Positions 24,669 through 36,733 of a stretch of 64,000 bases of DNA are shown here, in pieces. The stretch is from NCBI RefSeq assembly GCF_030704535.1, contig NC_081817.1, forward strand, positions 28,521,001 to 28,585,000, in the 5' to 3' direction. Every line of letters starts with the position of its first letter. Positions within the stretch are counted from its first letter, which is position 1. Both the position numbers and the translations under genes were made by a program. Source of the DNA: Vitis vinifera (taxonomy: Eukaryota > Streptophyta > Magnoliopsida > Vitales > Vitaceae). The notes beneath the pieces were generated by a model, which saw only the letters and a program-made list of their open reading frames with translations, was not told where the DNA came from and made no database searches.

Positions 24669-25471
24669 TTAAGGTTTTATTTGGTTATATTTTTTGTTGT
24701 CTGTTTCAATTTCTATATAGAAAGTAGACTATTTTATACAAACATTATTGCCTTCAAATTGTTTTTAAATATTTAAAATTTGAGTTAGTAATTTTTTTAG
24801 TATTTTTTTTTCCTAAATGCTCTTCTTCGTCCAGATTTTCAATATTCTCGAATTTTGTGGAATAATTTTTTTTTAAAACAAATCGAAATTAAAATAGGAT
24901 CACAAAAGGGGTGAATTTCACAATCAACCCGATGGTCATTTTGAAATACAAATTTAATTTTACAATCCAAATTTTGGGGAACCATGAAGAGTTCATATAT
25001 AAATTTTCCATCTTTAAAATAATTAGTTGCTAATTTTGAAGTTTTAAATATTAAAACAATTTTTTTGCTTATAAAAACAAAAAATTGTTTTTAAAAATTT
25101 ATAATATTGTTTTATGGTTTTCTAAAAACAATTTTTATAAAATAAGTAGATATTGTTTTAATCGATTTTTTAAAATAAAAGGAAACATAAAAATAAAAAA
25201 CAAACAACCCATTAAAAAATAATTAATTTGAACATCATATCATCCCATTTATTTTTTCACAATTTGATATTATATCGAAAATTTTCAAATATGATATTTC
25301 TTTTAATTATAATTATTTTTCTAAATCTTATTTTATTTTTTATTTTTTAAAATATATTAAACACCTTTATTTTTATAAAATAATAGAAAATTATTTTTTG
25401 TTATTTAACTTAAATTTTTTTTACTATTTTTAATAACAAGTTTTACAAAATATAACCAAACAAATCCTTAA
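24669..25471. repeat. 803-bp TIR element (non-autonomous DNA transposon-like)
   Basis: The left end TTAAGGTTTTATTTGGTTAT and the reverse complement of the right end, TTAAGGATTTGTTTGGTTAT, match at 18 of 20, with TATTTT following on both. The interior is very AT-rich with no long frame. Target-site duplications are not clear. It sits about 450 bp past the eL31 stop. Confidence 0.6.
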
Positions 25472-25939
25472 TTTTATTAATTAAGTGAAGATTTAAGAGC
25501 TCTATTTGATAAATTTTTGAAAGAAAAGAGTTTTTTCAAAATTTGTTTTTAATTTGGCAACAATTGAAAACATAGAAGATACTTTTTAAGTTTTTACATT
25601 AAAAAAAAAAATCATATTTTATATTTGAGTTTTCAAATACAATTTTATTAATAATTATTATTTTAAGAAATGTTGTTAAAAGTGATGTTTATTTTTTTTT
25701 AGAGTCGAGTCCCAATTTTACTTAGAGGAAAAAATTTGGAGAATATGTAACATGAACACGCGTCAACATATGGTTGGCTGTTCGTAAGGGAATTTTACTG
25801 CCCGCCAAACACTATAATTTTAAAAGAAAAATGCACCACAGTCCCGCGTTGTACGATTGAAGGAGGTGAAATTACCGTAAAGCCAAGCTTCCACGCGAAG
25901 CTTTTCAGAGAAGCTTATTAGCCAAGGGCCCAAGAGGCA

Positions 25940-26193
25940 GCGTTCTTTGGGCGTTTCTGTCATTGATCGCTCACATTTTCTTCGTGCTCATACCTTTCTC
26001 ACAGCAATCGCAGTGTTTCTGTTGCGATCTCTGTGAGCTTTCAGTTTCTAGAAATCTGTTTGGCTGTAGAGAAAAGGCGGGAAAGTTAAAGAAGCTGGAG
26101 TTGTTTTACTCGCTGGGTTTTTTTTGTTTGGAAGCGGAGAAAATGCAATCCTGAAGTCGACTGGACTCGATACAACTAATTGGCTTAGCTGAG
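25940..26193 (+). other. putative 5'-UTR exon of the COM1-like gene
   Basis: A pyrimidine-rich, more GC-balanced stretch after long AT-rich DNA ends in GCTGAG followed by GTGAGT (donor at 26194). The matching acceptor TTTCTAG ends at 27386, two bases before the start codon. This implies a 1.19-kb 5'-UTR intron. The transcription start is inferred only. Confidence 0.5.
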
Positions 26194-26280
26194 GTGAGTT
26201 TTTTTTTTTCCTTAGTTTGGGGAAACCGAAACAACATAATTCCTGAGATTTGGAATGCTCTTTTCTCAGCAACCAAACGG
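26056..26280. repeat. inverted arm pair of the CCGTTTGG motif, COM1 5' region
   Basis: The left arm CTGTTTGGCTGTAGAGAAA (26056-26074) lies in the presumed 5'-UTR exon. The right arm TTTCTCAGCAACCAAACGG (26262-26280) lies just inside the 5'-UTR intron and is exactly the reverse complement of the consensus. The two arms bracket the splice donor at 26194. Confidence 0.6.
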
Positions 26281-27388
26281 AGTGTTGATTTGCTTCTGTG
26301 ATTGCTTGGTTTCGAAGAAAGGTAAGTTAGTTAAATGCTTACACGAAATTGTGATATTAATATTTAGTTTCGATTTGCTTTTAATTGAAAGGCTCATTTC
26401 CTCTGCAATCCTGAAATCGTGTAGCGCGTTGGATAATCATTTAGGTAGAATCATGAAAGAAAGCGATCTGAGTACGTAGGGAAAATGGCATTGCAGATAA
26501 CATGATTTGACCATGTGAATTTGGTTGCGATTTTTTTCTTAGCATCAGTGTTCTGTTGTTTCCTATTTTGAATTTGTATTGTGCCAAAAAAATTGGGGAT
26601 TTCAGTTAGTTTAACTATTGTAATGATGTTATTATGAGTTTTTGGAGAGTTAAGATTAGTTGTGAAATTAGAGAAATAATGTAGGACTATGTTCTTGAGC
26701 GGCAACCATACTAGGCCTACGTATTCTGAAACTAGTCTTGTGCTATGAAGATATGAATAGAAGTGGGGTCAGGCATAATTTTGATGGTTAAGCGGACTAT
26801 TGAGTTGGCTTAAGAAAAATGCTTTGAAAACAAATAATGTCTTAAAAACCTGTTAAAATGAAAACAAACTGAACATGATAGTCATTTTTGCTTTGAATTG
26901 AAAGTTAAAAATGATGATTTACAAGTATGTATTCGAGGTGGATTGCTTGTATACATTTCTCTCTGATTGGGCTTTTATGTACTATAGAACATATCTATTT
27001 TTCTGAAGAAAAAACTTGAAAACTATGAAATTGGTAATAAGTACTTGAAGGACTATAGGAGATAAATCATATTGTTGATGAACTTAAGGGACTAAAGAGG
27101 ATGAACTTATCGAACATTGCTTATCATTTCTGTTTTAGATTTGTGAAAATAAGGACTTCTGCAGACACTTTCTTGCTTGAGGTTCTAGTGGGGACTTCCA
27201 AATTTTTGGGATTGTTCTCCAAGTTCCTAACAGAACTTTTATTAGTGGTAATAAATATTTATTACCACTTAGCCATCCTAAGTATTTGCACCAACTGCAT
27301 CTATTTTCTTCAGAATAAGATTAATATATTGGGTGCTACTGACCACTATCTAATCTCATATGGGTCACATTCTTTGATATTTCTAGAG

Positions 27389-29781
27389 ATGGAGTGGAAC
27401 ATTGAGAACTCCCCTGATCGTGGCCTTCCCACTAATAGCGGTGATATAAAGTATCTCTCTGGGCTTAGCACTATATTGGTTGCCACCATTCAAGAGGCAA
27501 AGGACAGGATTTCACAAGTAGAATATATTTTCTGCACCCAGCTCTTTCCAAATATCCAGTCGAAATTTAAGATTTATTCTGAGGCAATAAAGACAGTAGA
27601 AGATGCATGGAAAAAGAAAGAAAATGATCTCCTCCTCCAAATAGAAAGCCTTAAGCTTGAAAAGCAGCAAGCCCTTGGAGAAAATCAATCTCTCAAGCTG
27701 GAGAAGGCAACATTGTTGGAAGAGAAGGAAGAAAAAACAAATCCACTTCTAACCAAACTACAAAGTTTAGAGAAGGAAGTTGGTGTTCTAAAACGGGAGC
27801 TCTTGCAGAAGTCTAAGGAAGTTGACGAGGGAATGGAATTGCAGAATAAACTAATTCAATTGATTGAGAAAAAATCTTCTGCAATATTGACCAAGGGAAA
27901 GCAATTGAAAGAGCAAGAAGAAAAGAAAAGTGAAGTTGTTGCCAAACTACAAAGTTTAGAAAAGAAAGTTGATGAGCTACAACAGAAGCTTAAAGAAAAG
28001 ACTGAAGAAATAGTCAAGGGAAAGGAGTTGCAGGAAAATTTATTCAAAAAAATTGAATCTCAAGACTCAAAGATGATGAGTAATCAATTTCTGTTGAATG
28101 ATCATGAAAAGGAGATGAAACTACTTATTGATCAAATCAAACATCTGAAGAAGAATGCAGATGAGCTCCAAACGGAGCTCCAGAAAAGAAATGAAGAAGT
28201 GGTGGAGGGAAGAAAATTGCAAGAACATTTGCTCAAGCAGATTGATTTGAATGGTCTGAATATGCTGAAGAATGAACGACAGTTGGAGGAGCATGAGAAA
28301 AAGGAAAAAATGCTTCTAACCAAAATTAAGGGTCTAGAAGAGAGGGTTAACGAGCTCCAGGTGGAGATTAATGGGAAGAGTAATGAGGTGACTGATGGAG
28401 GGGAGTGGCATCAAAATTTCCTCCAACAGATTGAATTGAAATCTTCTGAGTTGCTGTCTGAGAAGAAGAAAAGAAGAGATGTTGTTGCTGCTTATAAAAA
28501 GCTGAAATCTCAATACAACTTTCTTTCCTCAAAGCTTGGTCTTACTACAGAAAATGTGCTCACACCAGTCAAAATAGAGGAGGAAAATGATTCTTTGATG
28601 CATCATGTAAATCCACTAAATTCACCTGGTGAGATTTTATTGCCCTTTCCTTTTATTCTTATTAGGTGCTGAATAATTAGCTACAATTGGACATATTAGT
28701 ATTCTAGAAAATGAAGTTTGTTTGATCTAATTGGATTAAGATTTGAAATTTGCTGCAATTTTGTTATATTATTGATTATAACTTTATCAAACTCGGAGGG
28801 GTGATGGCACACATTCCAAACAGATCTTGATCTTCTCCCATTTGACTGAAAAAATTCCTTTAAATTTGCATAATATTACATGGCATGTTATTGAACTTGT
28901 TAGAGAAGAAAACCAAAGAGCCTATTAGGAAAATAAATCATGTTCAACTTGGGAATATACTCGTAAACTTGCACATATTTGGACATTTACCCAAGGTTGT
29001 TATTTTATGGGATTGCATATATGCAATTATCTCTAATGCTAACCCATCTTTTACTCCTTGTTTCATAGGTCCTGAGAATACTATTCCAGAAACTTCTGCT
29101 GCAGCTTGTGAAGCAAATAAACAAAAGAATGTGGTCAGTTTCCCAGAAAACTTGGATAGTGTCAAAAGAGTTGGTTTAATTCAAAGCTCAAGTTGCCAGT
29201 CCCCTTCTAGTTCTGGTTCCGCTGGAGCATCAAAATGCACCACCAACTTGAATTCTAGCTCACTGGCTGGCACAAAGAGACCTTCGTCTTCTTGGAGAGA
29301 TACCAGGTCCCGTCAATGCCAAGGTGGGGCTGACCCACATGATGATTTTCTTGATACTCCCTTGGAGAATATTAAAGGGAATTTAAACAAGGCCAAGAAG
29401 GAAGAATATCATGATCTTCCAGTCGCCATTCCAAAAGACATGAATTTTGATAGCTCAGATGATGAAACGCAGGATGTGAATGTAGAACCCAGCCAACAAA
29501 AGCAGCCCATGCCTGCACCCAAGCCTGGTACGAGAGTTTTTAAGTATGTGGAACCAGTAAGAACCAAAGCAGAACGGGAAAATTTGCAAGGAATTGAATG
29601 CAAACAATGCAAGAAATTCTATGATGCTGTTCTTCCCAAAGATGGAAATAAGGACACTGATGGCAATAAGCGGAATTTTCGCTGTGAGCATCATGAGGGA
29701 GTTTCTAGGCATCGGTATAGGTATGTCCCTCCAATGACTCCAGAAGGATTTTGGAATATTGGATTTGATTCTGAAATGTGA
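27389..29781 (+). CDS. COM1: COM1/SAE2/CtIP-like DNA end-resection factor (650 aa)
   Basis: The family promotes MRN/MRX-dependent processing of meiotic and other double-strand breaks. Exon 1 (27389-28628) and exon 2 (29069-29781) join through a split GGT codon, giving 1,953 nt, 650 aa. The N-terminal part (about 70-400) is a long charged coiled coil with three or four related blocks (LQSLEKEVGVLKRELLQKSK and similar). The C-terminus is diagnostic: ECKQCKKFYDAVLP (C591 and C594), C619 and H622, then RHRYRYVPPMTPEGFWNIGF, containing the RHR motif of Sae2/CtIP. The open frame extends upstream to 27101, but an acceptor at 27386 makes the ATG at 27389 the likely start. Arabidopsis COM1/GR1 is similar but somewhat shorter as I recall. 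Other gene models may split exon 2. Confidence 0.9.
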
Positions 29782-30171
29782 ATTTTTGAGCTACAACAGA
29801 TTTATTTGAGCTATAGCAGAATTTGATATTTAATTCTATTATTTGCTGCTTTGTGGTCTTAACTCTTAAGTGAAAATTAAGTAGGGAAAACTACTAAGAA
29901 AGCGAGATACAGGTTACCTTCATGAACAGAGAATAATTCTTAAAACCTTAATGAAGTTGCATCTTTCCCCCAAACTTTACCCACTGACAGTAACATGTTC
30001 TAAGCTCAAAATTTAACATTTCATGATTCTACATCTATTCAATATTCAAGAACACATAATGCTAGATTTCCAAACTATTCTTGTAGAAAGCACAATATTA
30101 AAATGCGATCTATAGATTATATTGTTGGCTTACACATTCAGTTTGGTTTAACTATTATGCATTTATTAGAC
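29782..30171. other. 3' flank of COM1-like gene
   Basis: The first 100-200 bp are probably 3' UTR. Nothing else is recognised. Confidence 0.4.
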
Positions 30172-30480
30172 TTGGTAGCAGGTAGAACTGGCAAAAATAT
30201 CTATCTATTGTGTCTAATTTCCACCCTAAACATATTTTGCCGGTTCTACCTGCTACCAATAGTTGAAGCCATTTTTCATGTGTATCTAAATACTCGAAAT
30301 ATCTATCTGTTGTGTCTGATTTCCACCCTAAACATATTTTGTCAGTTCTACCTGCTACCAATAGTTGAAGCCATTTTTCATGTGTATCTAAATATCTATC
30401 TTTTGTGTCTAATTTCCACCCTAAACATATTTTGCCAGTTCTACCTGCTACCAATAGTTGAAGCCATTTTTCATGTGTAT
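30172..30480. repeat. three-copy minisatellite with an inverted leading arm
   Basis: Units run 30197-30298, 30299-30391 and 30392-30480 (102, 93 and 89 bp), each starting ATATCTATC and ending CATTTTTCATGTGTAT. The 25 bp just before them (30172-30196, TTGGTAGCAGGTAGAACTGG) is the inverse complement of the block at 30235-30259 inside unit 1 (one mismatch) and of unit 3 (no mismatch), so a hairpin can form. Confidence 0.85.
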
Positions 30481-33400
30481 GGACTTCCAAATGGAATATC
30501 ACAATTCTCCCATTAATTGCCAATAGGCTTATACAAGAAAATGAGAAGCGAGTTTTACAATAGGTTGGGTTGGTTGGGAAGCTGTTGTTGTATGATTCCT
30601 GGTCGTCTTTTATTTTTTTGTACTTCTTGTCTGTTAGGACTTAGGAGCGATTCTTGCAATCCACCGACACTCAAAATTCAAACACCATACTGTTAGAAGT
30701 GACTTGTGAGTTAATTGAATTTGAGGCTAGACAAATACTTCAAAAACTTCAAATTCAATGTATGGATCATGAAAGATCCTTAAACACAAATTTTGTTCTC
30801 AGAATTAAGAAAATCTTAAATATATTTTCTTTATAGTTTAGCTGAAAAATTAGACAAATAAAGAAATGATGATTGAAATTTGGGAGGATGAGAATGTACA
30901 TATTCATAATTTATGGATGTTAGCCTAGTATATACTACAAGTCCATTACCTAACCGTTTAAGTTTTTAGGTTAATTGGTAACCTAGTATAGAATAAGAGT
31001 TTGATCAACTAGAGGTGGATTGGGTTTTGAGTTGGAGACTCTCCTACTGTTTGGTCTCCCATCTTTTTATTCATAATAACTGAGGGTGTTTACTTGGTAT
31101 ATATTATAATTTCATTATCTAATATTATGTCGATTGTTAATTTAGGCTTCACACTTAACAAAGAGACGTGTCCCTTCACACAATTTAATAGAGGATTGCT
31201 AATGGACTATACTCTCAGTCTTTACTGCTTCCCAGTCTTAGGTTCCAGGAACCTAAACCTAGGTGGGCCTGGGCTTTGTTCTGGTGGGCCCTTTGGTAGT
31301 AAAACCATATCTCCTTTAGGTAGTATGGGACCAGCCCATGACTTTAAATATGTGGGTCCAAGTGTATTGAAAGAGTTACTTAGAACATGGAGTGCTGTGC
31401 TGATCTGCCAGACTTTGATGTTTCCTTTCTCCTACAGTCTATACAGTTGTACCCAGCACAAAGGCATAAATGCTAGGGATAGGATGTAATGACTACACTT
31501 TAAAACTCTGGTGTTCAAGCTGCATTTATCAACACACACCCCCATGACCCTTGCTTTATTTGGCATGCCAACTGCTTTGTCATGTGCTTCTTCCCCCTTA
31601 CCTCAAAACAGAAGAACATGAATTGGCTTTTGAACTGCCTCTCCATTTTCTGCTTAGATACAAGTGATATTATATGTAAATGTATGTAAAATGCCATGGT
31701 GCTTAAGTCTATGTAGGATTAAGAATCTATCTGAAGAAGCAAATTGAAGAAGACGGATGTTTGGAATTATAAAATTATAGTGTTTAGGAAGAAGCAACCC
31801 AACTCATTTCTAATCATTGTCAAAGCGACCCATAATTTGCAGACATGTAAGATGAAGAATGTTCCTTGTGGAATAGAGGATTTAGAGCCTTTAGGTCAGT
31901 CGTAAGCTAAATTTTTATGTTAGTTGTAAACTACATTTTCATGGGTGAAGGATTGATGATACAAGTGTATCATTAGAGACCTCAATAGAATTATAAAAAT
32001 ATGAAAAATTTAGGGTTCTTAATCAGTATTTATTGAATATGTAATCTGGATTGTTGAAAACATACGATAAAATTTAGGTTATTAAACGAAGATATAGATA
32101 AATAAGATTAAAATATAAAGTAATAAGACGTATAGTATATGTGACACAATTTGATTGATCCCTTTTTTTTTTTGTGATGTACTGAATTAGTATAAAACTT
32201 GAAAATATTAGTAAATAGTCATTTTGACAATGCATGAATCAAGTAGAAATATTATATTTATACTTAATGGGTTAATATTGAAGATGAAAGATTCGTTTTT
32301 CAATCGAATTTGTAGGTAATCCGGTTCATAGTCCTCTTTCATAAAATAAAAAAAAAAAAAATCCTAAAGATGAAAGAATCCTAAAATCATGGATGTTTGT
32401 TAAAATAAAATGGTCAATGTTCCCATTACCATTAAGATCTTATTGGAGAATATTAGGAATTTAGTTTAAGACTTAGGTAAGGTTTTTTTTAAAAAAAAAA
32501 AAAAAATTGGTGTTTAACTAGGTCAGTCATTTGAATAGAAATGGTTGAAAATGTGTTGTTCAGACTTCTGAATTTAAATAAAAGTAAAAGAATTTTAATT
32601 TTTTGTATTGAAAATAAGACTAGACTTTTTAAAAATAATCAATTCTAAAGTTCTTGAAATAAAAAATAAAACAAGGCCTTAATATTGTTATATTAATAGG
32701 AAAATAAATCATGTAGTTGAAAAGGAATGGTCTGTTTGACATATTTTAGAAAATAATTTCAATTATTCCTGGTATGTAAACTTCATTTGAAAATTAAAAT
32801 ATTAAAAATAATTTTTGGATTTATTTTCCATGAAAAATACTATATATTTATTTATAATATAAAAATTCTCAAAACATTGTATAAAAAATACTTAAATACA
32901 TATCAAATCCATTCTAAAAAATGTTTGCTTTCAGACTAAATTTTGAACAAACAAAATTTATCAAATGTGGTCTTAAACTTAGAAAATTATTTCTGTTCCT
33001 CTGGAAGTGGTTTCCACATAAGCCCAAAATCTTCCATGGAAAAAGCTAAACTTCAAGGAAGCTTATAAAAATCATTTTATAGTCTTCTTCTTTCTATTTA
33101 AAAAATAAAAATTGAAGATCTTTAGAGATCCCTCTTCCAGAAAGAGTGTTCTTATGAAGACATTCTCCTCCTTTTGCTCCAAGTGTTTGGCTGTTTGTTT
33201 CTGTTTTTTTTTTTTCCTTTTTTTTCTTTCAATTATTCAGTAAGCATTTAGCTTAATCCACATGTTCTGCATTTTTTTTTGATTAATTTGTACAGATTCA
33301 GCCAAAAATATGTCATTTGCACATTGTACAGATCTCACTTCTGCATATTCAGTCAAGAAGACATTAAAATAAACTGGTACCTACCAATTAAAGTTGATAA

Positions 33401-34150
33401 AAAAATAAATAAATAATAGAGAACATAAACAATTTGAATACCATGTGCCTTTGAGTCATGCAATCTAATATTTTTATGATCAAAAGAAGAATTTTTATTT
33501 TTTTATTTTTGTATGAATGTATTTTAATACATGCTTCAGCAGTATGGCAAATGGATAAATACCCAAATTAAAAATAAATAAATAAATCATTTAAAAAAAA
33601 AAAAAACCACATAACTTTTTTGGCTTTGGTGGTATCGTTGGTTATGATGATATAACACTGCTGAGCCATCTAAGTCATAGTCTTACTGTGTCAATTCTAG
33701 AGATATTATGCTTTGGGGACCTTTTCTTTTACGAAGAAAAAAAATTACTTGTTAACAATTTAGGACAAAAGTGTGATTAAAATGTGACTATAAGATAGGA
33801 ATTCGGGTAAGAAATTTAAAAGTAATGCTTCCAAAACCAAGAAAAGTGATTCCAAAAAACATAAAAAACGAGTCATGATTCCACCCCTGAAATTTATGGA
33901 ACACTCACCATTGCCTTTTATAACCACTTCAACAATTTCCCATAACCTTTTACACGATAAAGTGGGTGATTTTTCTCTCCCACTGCTGTATCTTATAGAC
34001 CCTCTTTGCTTCACGTGAATCTTTGTCCTTTTCAGCTTTTCTTTTCTTAATCTTAAATTATGAAAACACTTTCTTGAAATAAAATCAGATTAAAAACAAA
34101 AACACACCCGCACATAGAGCGCATTTTCTTTTTCTTGCTTTTACAAGTTT
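30481..34150. other. intergenic DNA without recognised genes
   Basis: Frames at 31094-31489 and elsewhere are short, without domains or conserved motifs. The sequence is AT-rich from about 31970 on, with A-runs near 32345 and 32489. A weak inverted pair (about 32728 and 32970) may be a MITE. Confidence 0.5.
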
Positions 34151-34212
34151 CAACTTGACCCGATATTTCGGAGCCGAAACGTCAAGTGTTCCGAAATTTC
34201 GTAATGGGTCGG

Positions 34213-35283
34213 TTACCAGAGACAGTCGTTGAAGCTAAACGACGACGCTTCGAGGTGGTCGAACGGCCACCCAGTTGGGATCGATCCACAGAGGTGGTTG
34301 TGGCTCAGATCCAGGTGGCCGATATACGCAGCCGATGACAAAGATTTCGGTATCTGACCCTTGAGGTTGTTGTACGATAAATCCAGTCCTATGAAGTACG
34401 TTTTCGACCCGAAAACGTCTGGTAATTTGCCTTCGAGCGAGTTTCGGCTGAGGTTGAGGATGTTGAGTCCGGTGTTGCTCAGTAGAGATGCCGGGATGGA
34501 ACCGGAGAGTCTGTTGCTGTCGAGGTTGAGAGTGGAGAGAACCGGCATTGAACCGAGTTCAGCCGGGATCACACCGGAGATTTGGTTTACGGAGAGGTCA
34601 AAATCGGCGAGCCGGTAAAGGCCTGAGATGGAGCTCGGAATGGTGCCGGTGAGCTGGTTCCGGCCGAGCATGGCTCGGCTCAGCATCGTGAGTTTTCCGA
34701 AATCCTGCGGAATTCCGCCGGTGATCTGGTTGTTCCGGAGGTCCAGGTGCATTAGTGACGCGAGGTTCACAACCGACGCCGGAATGCTGCCGGAGATCGA
34801 GTTATCCGCCACGTTCAGAACCGTCAGTCGCTGCAACTTCCCGATGTCCGCCGGGATCACACCGGTGATCTTGTTCCCGACGAGGTCGAGGATCCGAAGC
34901 TTGCTGAGCGACGAAATGCACGGTGGAATCTCGCCAGAGATGCCCTTCCAGTCCGCGATTATCAGCGTGGTGAGGCTGTCCAGCTTGCAAATGGAAGGCG
35001 AGATCGCGCCAGTCATGTAGCCAGACCGGCCGGCGCGCTCAAAGATCGGATCCTCCGACTCCCCCCGGAGGTTAATGTCTGCGACACGACCGGCGGAGTC
35101 ACAGCTGATGCCGAACCAGCTGGAGCAGCAGTCGTTGCCGGACCAGCTCTTGAAGATTCCCAAGTAGGGCTCGTTCAATGCAGCTTTGAAGTCCAGCAGA
35201 GCCTGCCGGTCTGCCGGCGTACAAGATTCGACGCCGGTAGCGCCAGCGACGATAAGGGCCGTGAGGAACAAGAAGAGTTTCAT
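34213..35283 (-). CDS. DRT100-like extracellular leucine-rich repeat protein (356 aa)
   Basis: The product is a secreted LRR protein without kinase or membrane anchor. A hydrophobic signal peptide (about 1-20, KLFLFLTALIVAGATG) is followed by the LRR N-terminal cap (CTPADRQALLDFKAAL, then NDCCSSWFGISCD). About ten plant-type LRRs follow (GxIPxx(L/I)xxLxxLxxLxLxxN pattern, e.g. GEIPPCISSLSKLRILDLVG, GSIPASVVNLASLMHLDLRN). The closest family is DRT100, named from a DNA-damage tolerance screen; its real role is unclear. The CDS is intronless and GC-rich. The C-terminal cap ends FNDCLW and then stop, where family members usually continue CLCG..L, so the end looks cut short by a small frameshift. 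A TATATAGG box lies 140 bp upstream of the ATG. Confidence 0.9.
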   Translation of the reverse strand: MKLFLFLTALIVAGATGVESCTPADRQALLDFKAALNEPYLGIFKSWSGNDCCSSWFGISCDSAGRVADINLRGESEDPIFERAGRSGYMTGAISPSICKLDSLTTLIIADWKGISGEIPPCISSLSKLRILDLVGNKITGVIPADIGKLQRLTVLNVADNSISGSIPASVVNLASLMHLDLRNNQITGGIPQDFGKLTMLSRAMLGRNQLTGTIPSSISGLYRLADFDLSVNQISGVIPAELGSMPVLSTLNLDSNRLSGSIPASLLSNTGLNILNLSRNSLEGKLPDVFGSKTYFIGLDLSYNNLKGQIPKSLSSAAYIGHLDLSHNHLCGSIPTGWPFDHLEASSFSFNDCLW

Positions 35284-35422
35284 TCCTCTGTGTGCTTAGA
35301 GTGTGATGCGGTGTTTGACTGTGACTGGACAGTGAGGGTGTTTAGTGGCGGGGATGGGTAGTTGCAGTGTTACGTGGGTGGAGGGAGGAGGATGATGCAC
35401 CAGGCATGGGCTGATGGGTTTG

Positions 35423-35430
35423 CCTATATA
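35423..35430 (-). promoter_or_regulatory. TATA box of the LRR gene
   Basis: On the minus strand TATATAGG lies 140 bp upstream of the LRR start codon, giving a leader of about 100-110 nt if transcription starts 30 bp downstream. No other TATA-like match is nearer. Confidence 0.5.
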
Positions 35431-35503
35431 CACAATATTTGGACGAAAATGCCCCTGTCTTGGGTTACAATTACGCTTTATAGAAAGTAGGAAATGATAG
35501 GGG

Positions 35504-35526
35504 TTTATATATATATATATATATAT
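35504..35526. repeat. (TA)n microsatellite
   Basis: About 11 TA copies, roughly 220 bp upstream of the LRR start codon. It lies beyond the presumed TATA box, in the distal promoter. Confidence 0.85.
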
Positions 35527-35965
35527 AATTTTTTATTTTATTTTATTTTATGTCATCTTGAGTATTATATGATGCTTGGGCAAGTAACGGATCTAATTTT
35601 TGTATACAAAGGTTAAAAAAATAACAATAATAAGAGTTCAATTCAAATGATTGTTAATACATGTTGATGTTTTTATCAATGTCCAAACATTTTTCTTTTG
35701 ATTTAAGAGAAAACTTGTCACAATCATGAAATGTCCATGTAAGGAAAAATGATTTGGACTCATTTGAATGGTAGGTGCATGTTTTTTGATTGAATAATTC
35801 AATACATTTTGGTGGATTTACAAATTGGTAAGGAAAAAGCAAAAACAAAATGGTGCAATCTTCCAATAATAATTCATTGTAAACCCATTTTGGATTTGTT
35901 TATCGGACCTCAAAACTCAATTTTAGATTTTATTTTAAAATGATTTTGATTAATAATTTTTTTTA

Positions 35966-36060
35966 CAATGATTTTAAAAAGCATTTTTAATATTTTTAGT
36001 ATCTGAAAATAATTTTTTACATAAAATATTTTAAGTGCTAAAAATATTAAAAACATTTAG
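35966..36060. repeat. AT-rich palindromic MITE-like element
   Basis: Left and right arms (ACAATGATTTTAAAAAGCAT then TTTTTAATATTTTTAG; AAGTGCTAAAAATATTAAAA then ACATTT) mirror each other with a short central spacer. Same family as 10888-11000 and the array at 48165-49445. Confidence 0.55.
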
Positions 36061-36689
36061 GAATTTTAACTCATTTTTATTAGTAATAATTTTAAGAAAA
36101 ACATTTAATATTTGAATATAAATAGAAAATATTTTGATAGAACTATTATTAATATATTACATAATAAAAAAAATTTAAAAATCATATATCAAATACCGAA
36201 TTTTTGTTAAAAAAAAGACGCTTTTAACCTTTTTCAAAATCACTATCCAATATATTCTTAATCATATTTAAATAATCTTCTTAAAAGTATTTTCATATTA
36301 AAACAAAGTTTAATTCGAAAGAGTACAATTACTTTTCTCCTTTTTTTTTTCTTTTTTTTTCTATGTGATTTTGTAATTTCAAAATCAAAGATTTTAATTT
36401 TGGCATTTAAAACCTTTTAAGTTCATTGATTGATGGATAGGCATAGTAGGAGAGATTTCATTCCTTGTGCTTTTGCTTACCACCTTCATTGTTGTACCAT
36501 GTGCTCCACTTTATCCATTATTCAATACAATCATACCATGATCCTCCTCCATCTCGTATCAAAACTTCAATGCCAAACATCCGTTTTAAATACTAATTTA
36601 AAGTTCCCAATCCAAGATTTCTTCCTCCGTTTCTTTAATACCCATTTATTACTAAGGCAAAAACCTCTTTTTTTTTTTTTTTTTTATGA

Positions 36690-36690
36690 A

Positions 36691-36731
<41 letters not shown>
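36690..36731. repeat. (AAT)n microsatellite
   Basis: About 14 copies of AAT, preceded by a long T run; likely highly variable between accessions. Confidence 0.9.

Positions 36732-36733
<2 letters not shown>

Noticed and set aside
27101-27388. Upstream in-frame extension of the COM1-like ORF
   Set aside because: It reads through what looks like a 5'-UTR intron: a TTTCTAG acceptor ends at 27386 and the protein similarity begins at the ATG at 27389.
30197-30480. CRISPR-like array
   Set aside because: The units are directly joined with no unique spacers, the genome is a plant, and there are no cas genes.
34361-35020. Plus-strand open frames opposite the LRR gene (34361-34618, 34628-35020)
   Set aside because: They mirror the repetitive GC-rich LRR coding sequence and have no domain of their own.
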